Below, piece by piece: positions 1 to 13,300 of a stretch of DNA of 64,000 nt (position 1 is its first letter; each line of letters begins with the position of its first letter). Source of the stretch: Haliotis asinina. Taxonomy: Eukaryota; Mollusca; Gastropoda; Lepetellida; Haliotidae. Position numbers and translations under genes: made by a program. Below the pieces are notes generated by a model that had not been told where the DNA came from, searched no databases, and was given only the letters and a program-made list of their open reading frames with translations. The stretch lies in NCBI RefSeq assembly GCF_037392515.1, contig NC_090291.1:14517001-14581000 (forward strand), in the 5' to 3' direction.

Positions 1-1737
1 ATGGATATACAGCTCCTCTATTATTCACACCCTGACGTTCCTGGGCTATTCTGTGACCCTTCACCAGGAGAAAGACAGAACATTATTTACAAGCGAAATA
101 TATACTACGTACAGGAGATGGAATTAAAGAGTGAGGTACACAGAGAACAAGGAAATTAAGTGATATGTTTGTATTGAGATGTGCAGCGTTTAAAGAGATT
201 AAGTGGTATGTTTATGCAATAGATTGGTGTGAGTGTATATCGCTTTTGTTGTAGAAATATTCTGCAGTATATGCCGTTGTTATGCTTGAAGCCAGGTTGT
301 ATCACGTCACTCTGATTAATCGCCCATTAATCTGTAGTTCTTGTATGTTTCGAATGTCAAGTGGATTTCACACAGAAGAAAGTATTATAAACAAAGCAGT
401 CGAACAGAAACAGTGAGTGGGTTCAGTTTTACGCCGCACTCAGCAATATTGCAGTTATATGGCGGTGGCCAGTAAATAATCGAGACTAGACCAGATCTGC
501 ACGAACTGCACAATTGGGAACCGATTACATGAGTCAACCACGTCAGCGAGCCTGACCACCCGGTCCCGACAAAACAGTGAGGTAAATAAGGCAGATCGAT
601 TTTAAAACAAAGCAGGCAAACAAAGTGAGTGAATTAAATGTTTACGTCACACCGGCAATATTTCAGACGACAAATCCTTACATATTAAGAATAAATGTAG
701 TTATACCTTTTTAAAAACCCGTCAGCAAAGGACAATCTAAAGACTAGATTATCACAAATTAATTACAAGAAGTTTGAGTTCAGAGTAAAATGCTAAATCA
801 TTTGAAAATAATACAAAATGAATATGAAATCGGGATATAGATCGCCAGCAAAGGAATTCAGGACACCATGCTAGGGGCGATGGGGACTTACATTACTTTT
901 GCTACATACATGGGTCCTACTTTGATTTACAAGATCACTTCAGCTGTTGAAGAATTTTCAGCAATTTAGCCCTTTCTTAAAACTACAATAACTCTGCAAT
1001 TACAATTCTGGCAATAACTGACATTGAATCGTGCGTTCTTATATACCGGTAAACAAAGTATTATCCAGTCCATTTTGTGAAGTGTTGCAATCATGCAAAT
1101 GATGTGCTACAGCATAGCGTGAAGTTTCGGTGTAAAGTCTCTCACTTGGTTAAATCTTCCAAGGCTGACGTCTATGTAATATTCATGATCTCTGTTGATC
1201 TGAGGTTTGTGACGTTGTCAATCAACTATTCAACTACATGCATCTTCCAATCAGCTTTTTGTAAATAAACATTGTGACATCTTATTTTTTGTTCTCTGTG
1301 TGGCATCTTCTAGTCATGTGTTACTTATTATCAATTACCCGTTGTTATCAATGATGATCTGCTGCTTGTTTTGACAAATAACGGTGTCAGATTTCACACT
1401 GAAATGTCACTATTTTCCATGGACAAGAAATAGTTATCTCCGTTTTTTTAAATTTTCCCATTCCTAGAGTTCCGATAAAACATATTTTGAGATGACTGAC
1501 AAAAATCGCTCTTCCTATCACGCAGGGGTCAAGTTCTGTGAGACATGGTGACATATAATATCCACATGACGATCGCGATCTCTCACACTAAAGCACACAC
1601 AAAAGCAGTCAATAAAAGCCCAACAAAGCGAACAAAATTGGCCGTAATAGCGGCCTTCCATCACAAGTGACACACAAAATGATATGTTTAATTCCAGCAG
1701 GTGCAGACAAATGTTTCAGAACCTTACTATGGTGCTA
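1..1737. other. Left flank of gene A, no exon recognised
   Basis: No exon of the GH16 family or of any other recognisable gene is seen here on either strand. The stretch is AT-rich and contains a truncated abalone-type SINE near 413-570 and a smaller, more diverged fragment of the same repeat near 625-670. If gene A has a 5' half like gene B, its upstream exons must lie to the left of this window, because none of the N-terminal cassette can be read here. Confidence 0.6.
413..570 (+). repeat. Abalone-type SINE, truncated
   Basis: It starts with the GTGAGTGRGTT head followed by a close match to TACGCCGCACTCAGCAATAT, then the GGCGG/AAATAATCGAG block, and ends in the CAGCGAGCCTGACCACCC block. 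Part of the middle is missing relative to the full copy at 28,791-29,061. A shorter relic follows at about 625-670. Confidence 0.75.
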
Positions 1738-2165
1738 TCATATTTAGGGTATCATAACGAAAACCTGGATTCATGTTATCTGAAAGACGTTTAAGATAAT
1801 GATATCCTGATTCTGCCATGTCTTCAAATTTAACGCACTCCATGAAGAAGATATGATTAAGGATATCCTGACTGTTCCATGTCTTCACGTTTGACGTAGT
1901 TCTTGAGAAAGTTCGGTACAAGATATCCTGTTTGTTCCAAGCCCTGATGTTTGCCATAATTAATGAGAAAGATAGGGTACTGGCTATCCTGTTTGTTCCA
2001 AGCCCTGATGTTTGCCATAATTCTTGGGAAAGATAGGGTACTGGATATCCTGTTTGTTCCAAGCCTTCATGTTTGCCACAATTCTTGAGGATAGTAAGCT
2101 ACTGGATATTCTGTTTGTTCAAAGCGTTCATGTATGACGTAATCATGAGGAAGGTACGGTAGTAG
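1738..2165. repeat. Minisatellite, about 61-bp unit, six to seven copies
   Basis: The core GATATCCTGTTTGTTCC recurs at about 1,800, 1,861, 1,921, 1,983, 2,043 and 2,104, a spacing of 60-62 bases, with a degenerate first unit upstream. The central units are nearly identical and the outer ones diverge. It ends about 60 bases before the first exon of gene A. A minus-strand open frame across it is a by-product of the repeat and not a gene. Confidence 0.85.
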
Positions 2166-2222
2166 AGTATCAAGTTTTCCCGTATAGCACAAATCTTGAG
2201 GATGACATCGTGTCTTTTCCAG

Positions 2223-5200
2223 AGCAGTGGGGAACGTGTACGTATATCAGCGACAACGGATGCTACCGTACTGGAGCCAACAATGGAATTGCACCTATCA
2301 TGTCGGCAAAACTCTATTCAAAAGCTTCCATCACCTACGGGAGGGTAGAAGTCGTTGCAAAATTGCCTAAAGGGGATTGGTTAAAACCAGGTGAGTAAGA
2401 TTTTAAGTTTGATGCAACCACCGTTTAACATTAGTTGTTCCTTTGAAAATAGCCATTAATTTTTTTTAATAGCATCGTGTTTGAAGGTTGAGGTTTCGTG
2501 TCGCTAATTTCATAATTTTGAACAGCTGTAATTGTAATGGTTAATTAACTAAAGATTGGTTTATAAATTGGGCGTATATTTTATGCAGTCACATAATACA
2601 ACTCCGCATTTCATGGTTACCATAGCAATATGGATGCTTCCTCCCACGAGACCTTGGAAATATGGCGGATGGCCAAACTCTGGTGAAATAGACATCATGG
2701 AAGCAAGAGGTAAGTGATGTCTGAATCAGAGATGGAAGAAAATGATGCTTCAACTTTCAAACGCCATCGACACTGGAATTGGATTTGACAACTGTGTTTA
2801 GATGTTGCAGTATATATATGTATTTTAACTTGGATTCGTAAGTTGAAGTGACGTTGAAACGTTGCAGACCCCGTATCATGACAGGCTGTAATGTTGCATT
2901 CGGGATGAATTTAATGTAATTCTTGGTCGGTGAGATACGTACGAATGGTTTTCTATTTTGTGAACCGCTACGAATATTTTCAAATATAACAGACAAGCAT
3001 TTGTCTGATGAATTGGCACTTAGTTTGATACGGATTGGAAAGATTATATATTATTATCCTGTGTCAACCTCAAGCATAACAGTCCTTCAAAATGAATCTG
3101 CATTCTAAGTCACAGTCTTTATAAGGAAAAGATCTGTTAGCACCATTATAAAAGACCTTTGAAACGCTTTGTGCATAGCTCTAAATATGCCCAAACATTG
3201 CCCTACAGATTCTGTTAGTTACCTCTTGTTGGTGGGTTGAAGAAGTCCAAGATCTATGAGGAGCTATAAATACGTAAACCAGTGGATGTTAGAATCACTT
3301 TTTAGACACCACTGTCATGTTGTTGGAAAGTTGCTGAGGACAGCGTTAAACAACGTGCAAACCAACTGTGATTAAGAACCAAATCCGAAGAACAATAGAA
3401 CAATTCCATTGTGAAAAATGGCAAGGAAGTTGACATGACAACGATATGAACGAATCAATGAAATACTGTATGAGGAACAGTTATGCGTGAAAAGAGCCTT
3501 AACATATTCTCTCGTTTTTGCTCCAAGGAAACATCAACTTGAAGGATAGTAATGGCAATGATCATGGTGCACAGTTTTTCCGCTCTACACTTCACTGGGG
3601 AGTTTCCGATCAGCACCGAAGCAAGGGATATGGAAGGTAGCCCTTCAATCTCTGTCGTTAAATAATTCTTCATTGACTGAGTGATAGAACTTCACAATTA
3701 CATACACAATCACAACGGCCTGTCCAAAAGAAGCCGGGTTCAATATGAGCAGTTGTTGCACCTCGACTTCACATTGGCATATCCAGCTGTCTAGGAATTG
3801 AGTATACTGATTAACGTTTTGGAGCATGTTGAGTTTTGAATTTGGTTTGACGCCATAGTCGGCTTCTTGTTACGAATATGTGCACAGCGGACCTATCAGT
3901 GTACTGGTCTACTGTACTGTAGTCATAACTGAAACATACGACCACCATTCCATGCTTATTGTACAGAGCGACGTTTCAGTCTAATTAACCTTTAGCTTGG
4001 AAACAGTGAAAGTATCTATACAGAGACGTTGCTGTAAAAGGAAGCTGACATGTTGTCCATACCTTGGTCCTGAATAAAGATTGCGGATACACCACTATCA
4101 AGTTCTGATTTCAGAGGTTTCCATTTGGTATATTAACTATAGTAATAAATATAATTACAAAGAAAAAGGTCTGTTTTCTCTTTAATAGGAAAAGTGCACC
4201 TGGGACAGTGTGGGCTGACGATTACCACACTTATTCCGTTGACTGGACATCAGATCACATAAGGTGGGAACACATTGTAAAAAGGAACAGGAAGATCACA
4301 TCACGTAATGTGTGTGCTAACTATTTACTGTTTACAGCTTCAAGCAAGGAACTTTTGAAATCATGCACTTTTATCATAATATCGGTTTACCGTAAATGCC
4401 CCAACAAAATGGAAGACATGGCGGAAAGCTATTAGCCTGCAGCCATTGCTGTGTGGTATCCCAAAACACATATACCAATATCTCGACATGAATTTTCTTT
4501 TGTGCCAGACTGTCTGTAGATGACCATCCTGTCTTGGCCTGGTCAACACCTTCCCAAGGCGTATGGTCATACAGTCACCTGACCGGACACAACATCTGGG
4601 CAAGCGGTGGTAAAGATGCTCCCTTTGACGGACCGGTAATTTGAACTTACAAAAACTAAATCTTTTTGCGCGAAGGTAAAAGAAACGAGATGTTTCTCGT
4701 TCTCGTTTGAAGACAGTGAGTTTGGTTTACGCCGCACTCAGCACTGTTCCAGCTGTAAGACGACGATCTATAAATAATTAAGTCTAGACCAGACAATCCA
4801 GTGATCAACAACAATTGGAATATCAATTTTAATTTTCAACATGGGTAACACATATGGAAACTGGATGAATGTGGGTTCCCATTTCAAAAATGGATTATAT
4901 TATACACAAAAGATGGATACTATGGGAATGATGGTTTGTGGATATTGATCCTGGTAGCAACTGTTTTCCTCTTGGTATTTATTTTCTTTACGAGACACTC
5001 ATTTGACGTCTCCCTAAAGTGTTGAGTGATAGTAATATCGACATGGATTATATACTGCACAGCCAAAACTTATGCCATAACAAGCGAACCGCTGAGTTCG
5101 TTATACAATACAATATGCACAATAAGTGTACACGTTATAATCAGCCATATAGATAGCTGCACTCTCCTCGTATTGCAGTCCTTATCAATTGGACAAACAG

Positions 5201-5434
5201 TGTGTAACTATTGGGAACACATACCACTTCCAGATGGGTCTTATCCTCAACGTCGCTGTTGGCGATGATGTCTACTTTCCCGATTCATGGCACAATGCTA
5301 ATGGAAAACCGTGGAAGAATGGGTCACCTACCGCCATGGCAGACTTTTGGAAGAACAGGCACCAATGGCAGCCAACTTGGCATGGTGAAGACGCTGCCAT
5401 GAAGATCAGGTCCGTCAAGATGATACAATACTAG
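2223..5434 (+). CDS. Gene A: GH16 beta-1,3-glucanase / glucan-binding protein, 3' half
   Basis: Six exons can be joined with consistent phases: 2223-2390, 2626-2709, 3528-3636, 4189-4263, 4509-4635 and 5234-5434 (TAG stop). All introns are GT-AG. The first exon enters in phase 1 and encodes KQWGTCTYISDNGCYRTG and then YGRVEVVAKLPKGDW, a GH16 hallmark. The second encodes GEIDIME, the E-x-D-x-x-E catalytic motif (nucleophile and acid/base glutamates), inside WKYGGWPNSGEIDIMEARG. Later exons give HWGVSDQHR, YHTYSVDWTSDHIR, APFDGP and the C-terminal MGLILNVAVG block. Exon sizes match gene B (168, 84, -, -, 127, about 200 nt). The family acts outside the cell on beta-1,3-glucans such as laminarin. 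The exons for signal peptide, N-terminal domain and GH16 start are not within the 2.2 kb upstream, so the gene is either cut by the window edge or is a catalytic half without its own 5' end. Nothing is recognised in the 818-bp intron 2710-3527. The last intron holds a SINE fragment. Confidence 0.8.
4713..4811 (+). repeat. SINE fragment in last intron of gene A
   Basis: The 5' half of the abalone-type SINE (GTGAGTTTGGTTTACGCCGC, then CCAGACAATCCAGTGATCAA). The same insertion sits at the same place in gene C (37,761-37,861), so it predates the split of A and C. Confidence 0.7.
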
Positions 5435-5510
5435 ATTGCATCTGCGGGACCTTGGATGACATCCTGAAGTCCAAACAATCCAAACACTTGGAATGATCTT
5501 TATATGTGGA

Positions 5511-5516
5511 ATTAAA
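5511..5516 (+). promoter_or_regulatory. Probable polyadenylation signal of gene A (ATTAAA)
   Basis: ATTAAA lies 77 bases after the stop codon of gene A. It is the common variant signal and is conserved at 38,559-38,564 in gene C. Confidence 0.5.
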
Positions 5517-5746
5517 CATGTTCACGGTTGTTTTATGTGTTTGCTTGTTTGTACAACGGGCCACTCAGCAGCATCCCAACTATGTGGTGGCCGTCTGTAA
5601 ACCTGTCTGGATCAACAACACGAACACTTATTTGTGCAGTTAGGATTTATTGTCCGACGTCGATAAGTTCTTTTGACAATGGGTCCTGACGTAACTGGTT
5701 TGTTCAAAATGACTTACACGCATCGTAATGTTTACGTTGCATGATT

Positions 5747-5870
5747 ACTTACATTTGCTTGATCGTTTACAGGTGCTTGATCGTTTATAGTTGCTTGACA
5801 GTTTCCATTTACATGACCGTTTACAGTTGCATGACAATTAGTAGTTGCTTGACAGTTTGCGTGCATCATG
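5747..5870. repeat. Minisatellite, 18-bp unit, about seven copies
   Basis: Degenerate units of the form TTGCTTGATCGTTTACAG follow each other. The repeat explains the open frame that crosses it. Confidence 0.75.
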
Positions 5871-5932
5871 CTAATACGCATGTGGAATACGGTGACATGT
5901 GTCTATCAGATCATGAGCCTGATCTCGCGTTT

Positions 5933-6097
5933 GCCGTTGGACTTCTCTTATGACAAGCATCTGCCTCAGAAGAACAGTTCTAACAAACGAAACAACATTT
6001 AGTGTGTTGCTCTTGCCGTTGGACTTCCCTTGTGACAAGCATATTCTGCATAAGACCAGTCCTAACTACTGAAACAACATTTAGTGTGTTGCTCTTG
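5933..6097. repeat. Direct duplication of an 82-bp segment
   Basis: Both halves start GCCGTTGGACTTC and contain AACATTTAGTGTGTTGCTCT; they differ at several positions. No function is apparent. The copy in unit 2 is at 38,981-39,145. Confidence 0.7.
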
Positions 6098-6418
6098 ACT
6101 GGCGCAGTGGACTTCTTGACGCGGTCATCCAACTAACAGGAGGTTCGTTCGGTCACGGATGGTGAGGTTTTCAACGGATGAAAGCATGTGATTGTACAGG
6201 ACTTCCAAGGATAAAATTACGATTCAGAACTGTTGTAGAAAGTACATACATAAAGACGGGTGTTAATTATGGTAGCCTTTATTACATCATAACTACCCTC
6301 CCTTTGACAGATCTGGTTCATGAACCAGATGACCTAAAGCTTAAACATCATGGAAGAGACGGGTTAAAGAATATTCTTCTGATATTTAGATGTCCCAACG
6401 TCCGGTATTTAATGTCCT

Positions 6419-6541
6419 GGGTCCTGGGCCGTCTTGCACAAAGCGATCTTAGTGCTACAGCTATCTTAAGCCTATGTTGGTGAATGGGAGTTCCAATCAT
6501 TGTAGCGCTAAGATTGCTTTGTGCAAGTGGGCCCAGATCCC
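6419..6541. repeat. Hairpin-forming repeat, about 40-bp stem
   Basis: The left side GCACAAAGCGATCTTAGTGC pairs with GCGCTAAGATTGCTTTGTGC on the right, extended outward by GGGTCCTGGGCC against GGGCCCAGATCC, around a loop of about 40 bases. Such hairpin families are common in mollusc genomes and behave like non-autonomous elements. No flanking duplication is obvious. Confidence 0.65.
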
Positions 6542-7322
6542 GAAAACGTTTGTAACGTTTGTAACCTGTCGTAACTCTACAGTTTATCGTAGCTTACGAA
6601 TATCGTGGAGCCGCAAATGAAGCATTACGATAAGAAGGTCGAGTATTGAGTGGCCCTTGATGAACAAGTCGCTGATAATGAGGCTTGAACTTGTGTATAC
6701 TGAACAACAGAGGACACTACAAGCAACACTTCAACATAATTTAAATGTCAAATGTATGTACATTATCACCACCTGTTGTTAAGCTACACAATTGTCGGGG
6801 GTTATCTTATACTGTAAATTCTGTCCCCGACTCTTGTCTGAAGTGTAAAGTGGTGATATTTTCCACTTTGCAGTTCCAAGGCCACAATGACATTACCTTC
6901 TTCTTAACTCTCTAAAGGTGTATTTTAACATAAAAAATGAACATCACTAGTGGACATTTTAAAGCAATTCCTGTAGTTTTAAACCAGTATGATAAATTTC
7001 GTATTAGGTGAAAGGGTTTTGAATTATTTATATGGTACTTTAATTTCTATTTTAGTTAAACTTAAATTCCATGACGGTTTTTGAGTTTAAACTCAAAGTG
7101 ACGAGAAACTTTTGATGCAACGTGTCTGTGTTAAATATGAAAGGATCTTTGTGAGTTCTAAGATAAGTTTCCTAAACTAATCCAATTTCAAAAAAGATGG
7201 GGTCAACATGAGCGAGGTTCCTTATCTCGTTGAGATCACAGGTATATGTATACCTGAGCTGTAACAGAAAACAGACACTCTGTTCGTTGTGGCTGGCATC
7301 GGTTGCCTCAACACTGACGATA

Positions 7323-10300
7323 ATGACCATCAAAATATTCTTCGCAACTCTCCTTGTAGGTCTGTGTTATACATCTCTACAGCCAACTATCAAACAAAAC
7401 GCAGAGAAGAATGGGCTGACATTGTCTTTCCCAAGTAAGTGTAAATGTATATGAAAACAGCATGGATATTTAGCAATCGAAATATTAGGTAAGTACAAGA
7501 CAAAGTCATAACTGTTCTTCTGACATTGTGTTTGCAGAGGTTGATCCGTTTCCAGTGCACAGGCGTATGTCCATTCTATGACTTTGAATTTTGTTGTCCC
7601 TTCCTTCTTTTTGACATTGACCTCTAATGTTTTTACGCCCTTCAACAACAAGTGTTTATATTCTGAATTTATTGATCTTTGATACATAAATTGTTTCCGT
7701 GACGACATGGCTGAAGAATGACGATATGAGAACTCACTCGCTCAACTTTTGACATTAGATGCAATGTTCGTCAGAAGCCTTAAAGCAAATCAATATGATG
7801 TTAATAGGTGGTTCACTAACGATATGACAATATTTGGTGTGAATGTTTTCCTTCTAATACTTTCACAGGAACCAACCATGAACTCAAAATGAACTTAGCT
7901 ATATACAATACATGCATGCTTGCACTCACGCACGCACAGTGTGGAAATAAATTAAAGCTACGTCAACATTTAAAATACTTTTCACACAAAATCGTGCCAA
8001 TACATATATCAGTAGAAGTATGGCCTACATATTAGTGTGGTCAAAGATAGTGATAACGCGCCGAATATTTTCAGCATCGGACCAATAGCAGATGATCTCG
8101 CAGCAGTGGACAAGCAGGTGGTGACAGCGAGTTGTTTCAATTGATTCTCTTTCCAAATGTGTACCTAATGTAACGTAACTCCCTTCATCCACAATGTGGC
8201 CAAAGGGAGACAAGTGAGGGAATCGCGAACACCAGGGTACACATTAACATTGCTCTGATGAAGATACCGCACGAGGAAAATGTGGTATGGCAAAAGTGTT
8301 GAAACGTCACACTGCTCAACCAATGCCGCAATAAGACTTCGTCTTGACGTCTCACTTCATTCAGGTTCCCGTCAGTCACATTGCCGTTAGACTTACCTAG
8401 ATCGAACATAATTTTCCAAATACGCCATTCATCCTTTCGTGCGAACCGAACAACAACCAGTTGTGTGTGTGGTTTCTGGATCAGTCTACAAATTCTACGG
8501 ATAACTTTGTCTTCTGAGTATAGTCTTTCAACCGAGTTAGCGACGGATAAGAAGACTATTTCAATTCTGCCAGTTTAGGTAAAACACACTTTTCCCGAAA
8601 ATTAAAAAGTTTAGCCCATTTAGCTGTTATCTTTATATGAAAGTCGTCTACGTACACGCCCTTGCACGAATGAGGTCATCTACGTTTTCCATTTTGAGAG
8701 AAGATCTTTGTTACTAAATCGCAAATCTCAGCATTTGTGTCTCGGATTCTCCAACAACACTGCCATGCTTTTCGTGAATACGTCGTCGAATTGGTACACC
8801 AAACATTAAAATTATTATTAGGATGTATATCAGACAGGCAGACAGTCAGACATTATATTACAATAATAGGGTATTGGCCAATAATACATACGAATGCGAA
8901 TACAAATAACACACTACATGCTGACTGTAAGGTGAAGATTGAAAAGTCCAAATAAATTATGTTATAACGGCCGACTACTTCTTAATTTAAATGCAGTGGA
9001 GAGTAATGTACTTGTTGTTTTGGTGGTCTTTTTTACATAATTAATCTTGTTACGGGCAATTAATGTTGTTATAGGTAATTAAATACACAGTTTCAGTTAC
9101 TGCAGGCTGAGTCTGATGAGCTGACACAATTAGTCTCCAATAGCTCGCCCTCAACATAGGTTCGGCCAACTGAGTGGCAGTAAAGACAAAGACATTGGTC
9201 ATAGGGTGTATTTGTGTGGCAGCGGTTTTTCACTGCTGGTCTAAAGTTGTTATAGCGGAACATGGTTATAACCTTCCGTTGATATTGCAGGAAGTGATAG
9301 GACGAGTAGTTATCAACGTTAAGATTTAAATTGTAAATATTTACATTTAGGTGAAGCGTCAAGTCAGGGGCGTCAGTGTTGAAGACACTTTGGTCCATGA
9401 CAGTTTAGGTGTGATCCCAAGATATCTGTGCATTATTACAACATCTATTTGTTCACTCTCTTTTAAAAGAATGAAGTTCTAAACAGTGTCAGATACAGCT
9501 CATACACCATCAACGGTTAATAGTGAGTGAGTGAGTGAGTTTAGTTTTACGCCGCACTCAGCAATATTACAGCTATATGGCGGCGGTCTGTAAATAATCG
9601 AGTCTGGACCAGACAATCCAGTGATCAACAACATGAGCATCGATCTGCGCAATTGGGAACCGATGACACGCGTCAACCAAGTCAGCGATCCTGACCACCC
9701 GATCCCGTTAGTCACCTCTTACGACAAGCTGAGTCGCCTGGTTAATAGAGAAAATAATCCTGTTGAATGAATCCTAGTAAACACCTCTTCCACCGTCTTC
9801 CTCCAACATTTGAGCTTGTTTAGTTATGATTATAATGATAGTCTGCGGACTCAGAGTGCATCCTTGGCGGATACCTATATTATATTTGAAATAAGGTTTT
9901 ATGTCTGGCACAAATACACAGTGTATAATACATGTTGATAATAAATTTAAGATATATACCATATTTCAAAATGGTAGATATATGTCCAACGGAAATGGGA
10001 AAAGGGCAAATCATCCGTCATAGACTTTTTCACAGAAACTGTGTGCAACGGTTATGGTGAATGAGTGAATTTAGCTTTGCGCCCTAATCAGCAATATTCC
10101 GGCTTTTTAGGCGGTCAGTAAATACTCGGATCTAGACCAGGCATTCCAGGGATCAACAGCATGAGCGTCGATCTACGCAATCGATGATATGTGTCAACCC
10201 AGTCAACGAACTTGACCACCTGTTTCCGGAAATCGCCTTTTACGAGAAGCATAGGTTGTTGCAGATCAGTTCTATGACGGATCTTCACGGGTTTAACAGT

Positions 10301-13300
10301 CATGCAAAGCAAACTCGAAGTGTATGTTACATGCTATTCTTTCTTTTGACAGAGATCCCTGGTGTTGATACAATTGAAATGACCTACTCTCTCCATGATC
10401 AAGATGTCAGCTTACCTCATGTCTCCAACTCTGTGAGGTTGTATAAAAATGGTAAGTGATAAGGGGTAGTGATAAGAATCAAAGAATATCTGGAATTTAT
10501 ATCAGGTGAATTCCTGCCGAATAAACGATCAAAGAGGCAACCCCCCTATAACGTATATATTTAGTTTTTGAAACTGTATTTGCTCCTAGATCATTCAAAG
10601 ATCTTGGTATATATCATGTGAGTTATAAACACACAACTTCACATTGTAAGGTCTGTATTCATAAGAACAAAGATTGATTAATGTAAATCTATTTGTGTCA
10701 AGTTGTTGTAAATGGCCAAGATATTTTAACGATTAAACTTCTATATTCTTTCCTCACAACGTTTTGGAACCATTGCAGATCATTGCAGATCCCTTCATCA
10801 GCTGAACTGACATTATCAAAAGGTATTTGGCATAGTAGAGGTAGAGGTGGACACGCCCAAACGTCCACTGATCCGGAGATCCTTCACTGACTGTTTCCAA
10901 CAGATGGTGTTTCAAAGGCTGTCACCAGTCGCTACGTGTTTGCTCCATGAAATCATTTAGTGGCTGTTTCCCCGAGGGCGCCGTTCAGGGATCACTTTAA
11001 GTAAAGCACCATAGCGTGCTTGTTCCGTAGACATCTAATAATAGTTTGACCCTGTAGATCATTCGACAATGTCTTGCTCCAGTAGATCATTCAGTGACTT
11101 CTTGATGATCTAAAATGTAGAGTGTGAGATGATCCATTCACCTTTCTTCAGAAAATCATTACATTTGCCAAGGGGGCTAGGAATTCTAGAAGAATTGCCG
11201 GTTTACAGTTATACAAAATGATGTCATGACTGTTTGGAGGTCATCTAAAGATCGTCCGCTGATTATCAGTAGATCACCCAGTGACTGCTTGCTCCAATAG
11301 GCATTCATGTACTGCTCTTGACAATCCAAAATGCAGCGTCTGTACCTGGAGATCATCCACTGACTGTCCCTAAAAGGTTATGTCAGGGCTGTTTGGAGAT
11401 CATATAGGAGATCATCTGTTGACTGTTTGAGTCAGTAGATTATTCTCTAACTGCTCTTCGTGACTCACACCGTACATTGAGTGCAGAATGGCATGGCCGT
11501 TTGGAGGTCATCTAGGAGATCATCTGTTGATTATTTTCTCCATTGTGTAATTCAGTGACTGTATACTCCAAGAGTCCATTCAAGAAAATATTAGCATGTT
11601 CCCATGACATTATCTTTGCTCCTTGACCTCCGTCATTGGCTTAATTCTCTTGAAATCACTGAAGGACAGTATGCTGCAGGAGATCCCTCGGATCAATATT
11701 TTTTACAGAAAATTCTCCTGCGAGTTTTTAATCTTGTTTCAGCTCCTGGATCGTTCACTTACACTGTTCCAACTGAGAGTGCATTTACTGAGAAGAAAGT
11801 GCTTGAGTATGCAGTAAAATATCTGTCTGCAAATGGCCACGTTGTGTTTCACCTTGTGGACAAGTATACAATTCCCGGTAAGTAGTTCGGTAGGACATAC
11901 ATAAAATTTGAAAAACAAAATGCAATGACTGTGAAAATGTCGGTAACCATTTTCAACCTTCTCGATAAACCGTTTTGAGTTGAGTAACTTTTCAACTATA
12001 CTTCATAAAACCACAGAATTGGTCTTCATCAACCCATGCTTGTCTTATGAGGCGACTAACAGATCGGAAGGTCAGGTTCGCTGACTGGGTTAATGACTGG
12101 ATTATTTATAGATCTCCGCCATGTAGCTGACATATTGTTTAATTGCGTTTTAGGAGAAAATAGTTGACAAACCAAATGATAATATTGGATGTTTATCATC
12201 TGCCAGCTGCCTCATCTCTTAGTCCACGACTCTACAGGCGTAGCCATACCGTGATGTTTGACGATTTCCATTCAAGCCATCTAGACAGCAGCAAATGGAG
12301 GCACGAAATCACGTGCTGGGGAGGAGGGGTGAGAGTAACATTTTCATTCAGTTTGGTAAGAATGTATCCACGTGCGAGACAAATAACTATATCACACAAT
12401 TGTATGTGTATAGCCTATGGTCCGAAAGTCGATTACGTTTACATGAGGGCCTGATTACTAGTCTCGGTTCAAACATAAAGCGACTTTCAAAGTGATCTAT
12501 AAACACATGTCCTCTCATAGAGTCACACGGTGACGATCAAAGGAATGTCTGGTCATCACTCGGTTCGTTTACAAACAACATCATACAGCTGTAAACATAT
12601 GCTCATTATATGATCACAATTGTACAATGAACTTTTCATTTAGCGAGATTTCGTATAAGTTTCGAAAGAGCTTTGTCGGGACTCAGAGAGTAGTCCGCAT
12701 TGTGGAGACCACCTGATTGCGCAGACCCTGGATTTGACAGATTGACATGGTCCGTTAATACAGTCTTTAAATCTTGATGCAAATTCCATTCATATAACGG
12801 CCAAACGTAATGTCCACCCGAATCTACCCGTACAGGGTTTGTTTACGCGTCACGAGGTGTCATGAGAGATTGATCCGATGCAAGCATATCCATTCCACGC
12901 CTCTTCCTCAAAAGGAATATACGCCTCATCTTTTCAAGTACGGCCACGCACTATCTTAAAGTATTATGTCATAAACTAGGGGGTATCTGGCAGGACAATC
13001 CTTGGATGTACTCAAACAAATGGAAAGTCAACTTCATCTGGAAGCTAATTGTCGGTCTCTGTTGAATATCCGGGACTATTAGGGTTTTTAGGGGGATAAC
13101 AGATGCATTTTTGTTATCTTACATTCCTTCAGTGGCTGATAAAACCCTTTCGCAATGAGTCAACCATACGTGTTGGAAGACGTTATCTTTACGATTGCGA
13201 AAGGCACATATATGTCCATTCATGTGCAACTAATAAGCAATTAACACGTCACAATTTAATTCTGGACTCACAAAAGTCCAGAAACTCTCAGCACTGTGGC

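Larger units (their letters stand above)
5517..7322. other. Intergenic region A to B
   Basis: No exon is recognised. It holds an 18-bp minisatellite (5,747-5,870), an 82-bp direct duplication (5,933-6,097) and a hairpin repeat (6,419-6,541). The promoter of gene B should lie in its right part, but I see no TATA box or other element that I can support. Confidence 0.5.

Noticed and set aside
1727-2062. A 111-codon minus-strand frame
   Set aside because: It is made of the 61-bp minisatellite; repeated peptide phrases follow the repeat period.
7230-7322. An earlier start for gene B in the same open frame
   Set aside because: The frame is open upstream, but there is no ATG before 7,323, and the signal peptide fits a start at 7,323.
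9522-9740. tRNA gene or clear tRNA-derived head in the SINE
   Set aside because: I looked for a cloverleaf and A/B boxes in the SINE and could not support one by eye; left as a SINE of unspecified origin.
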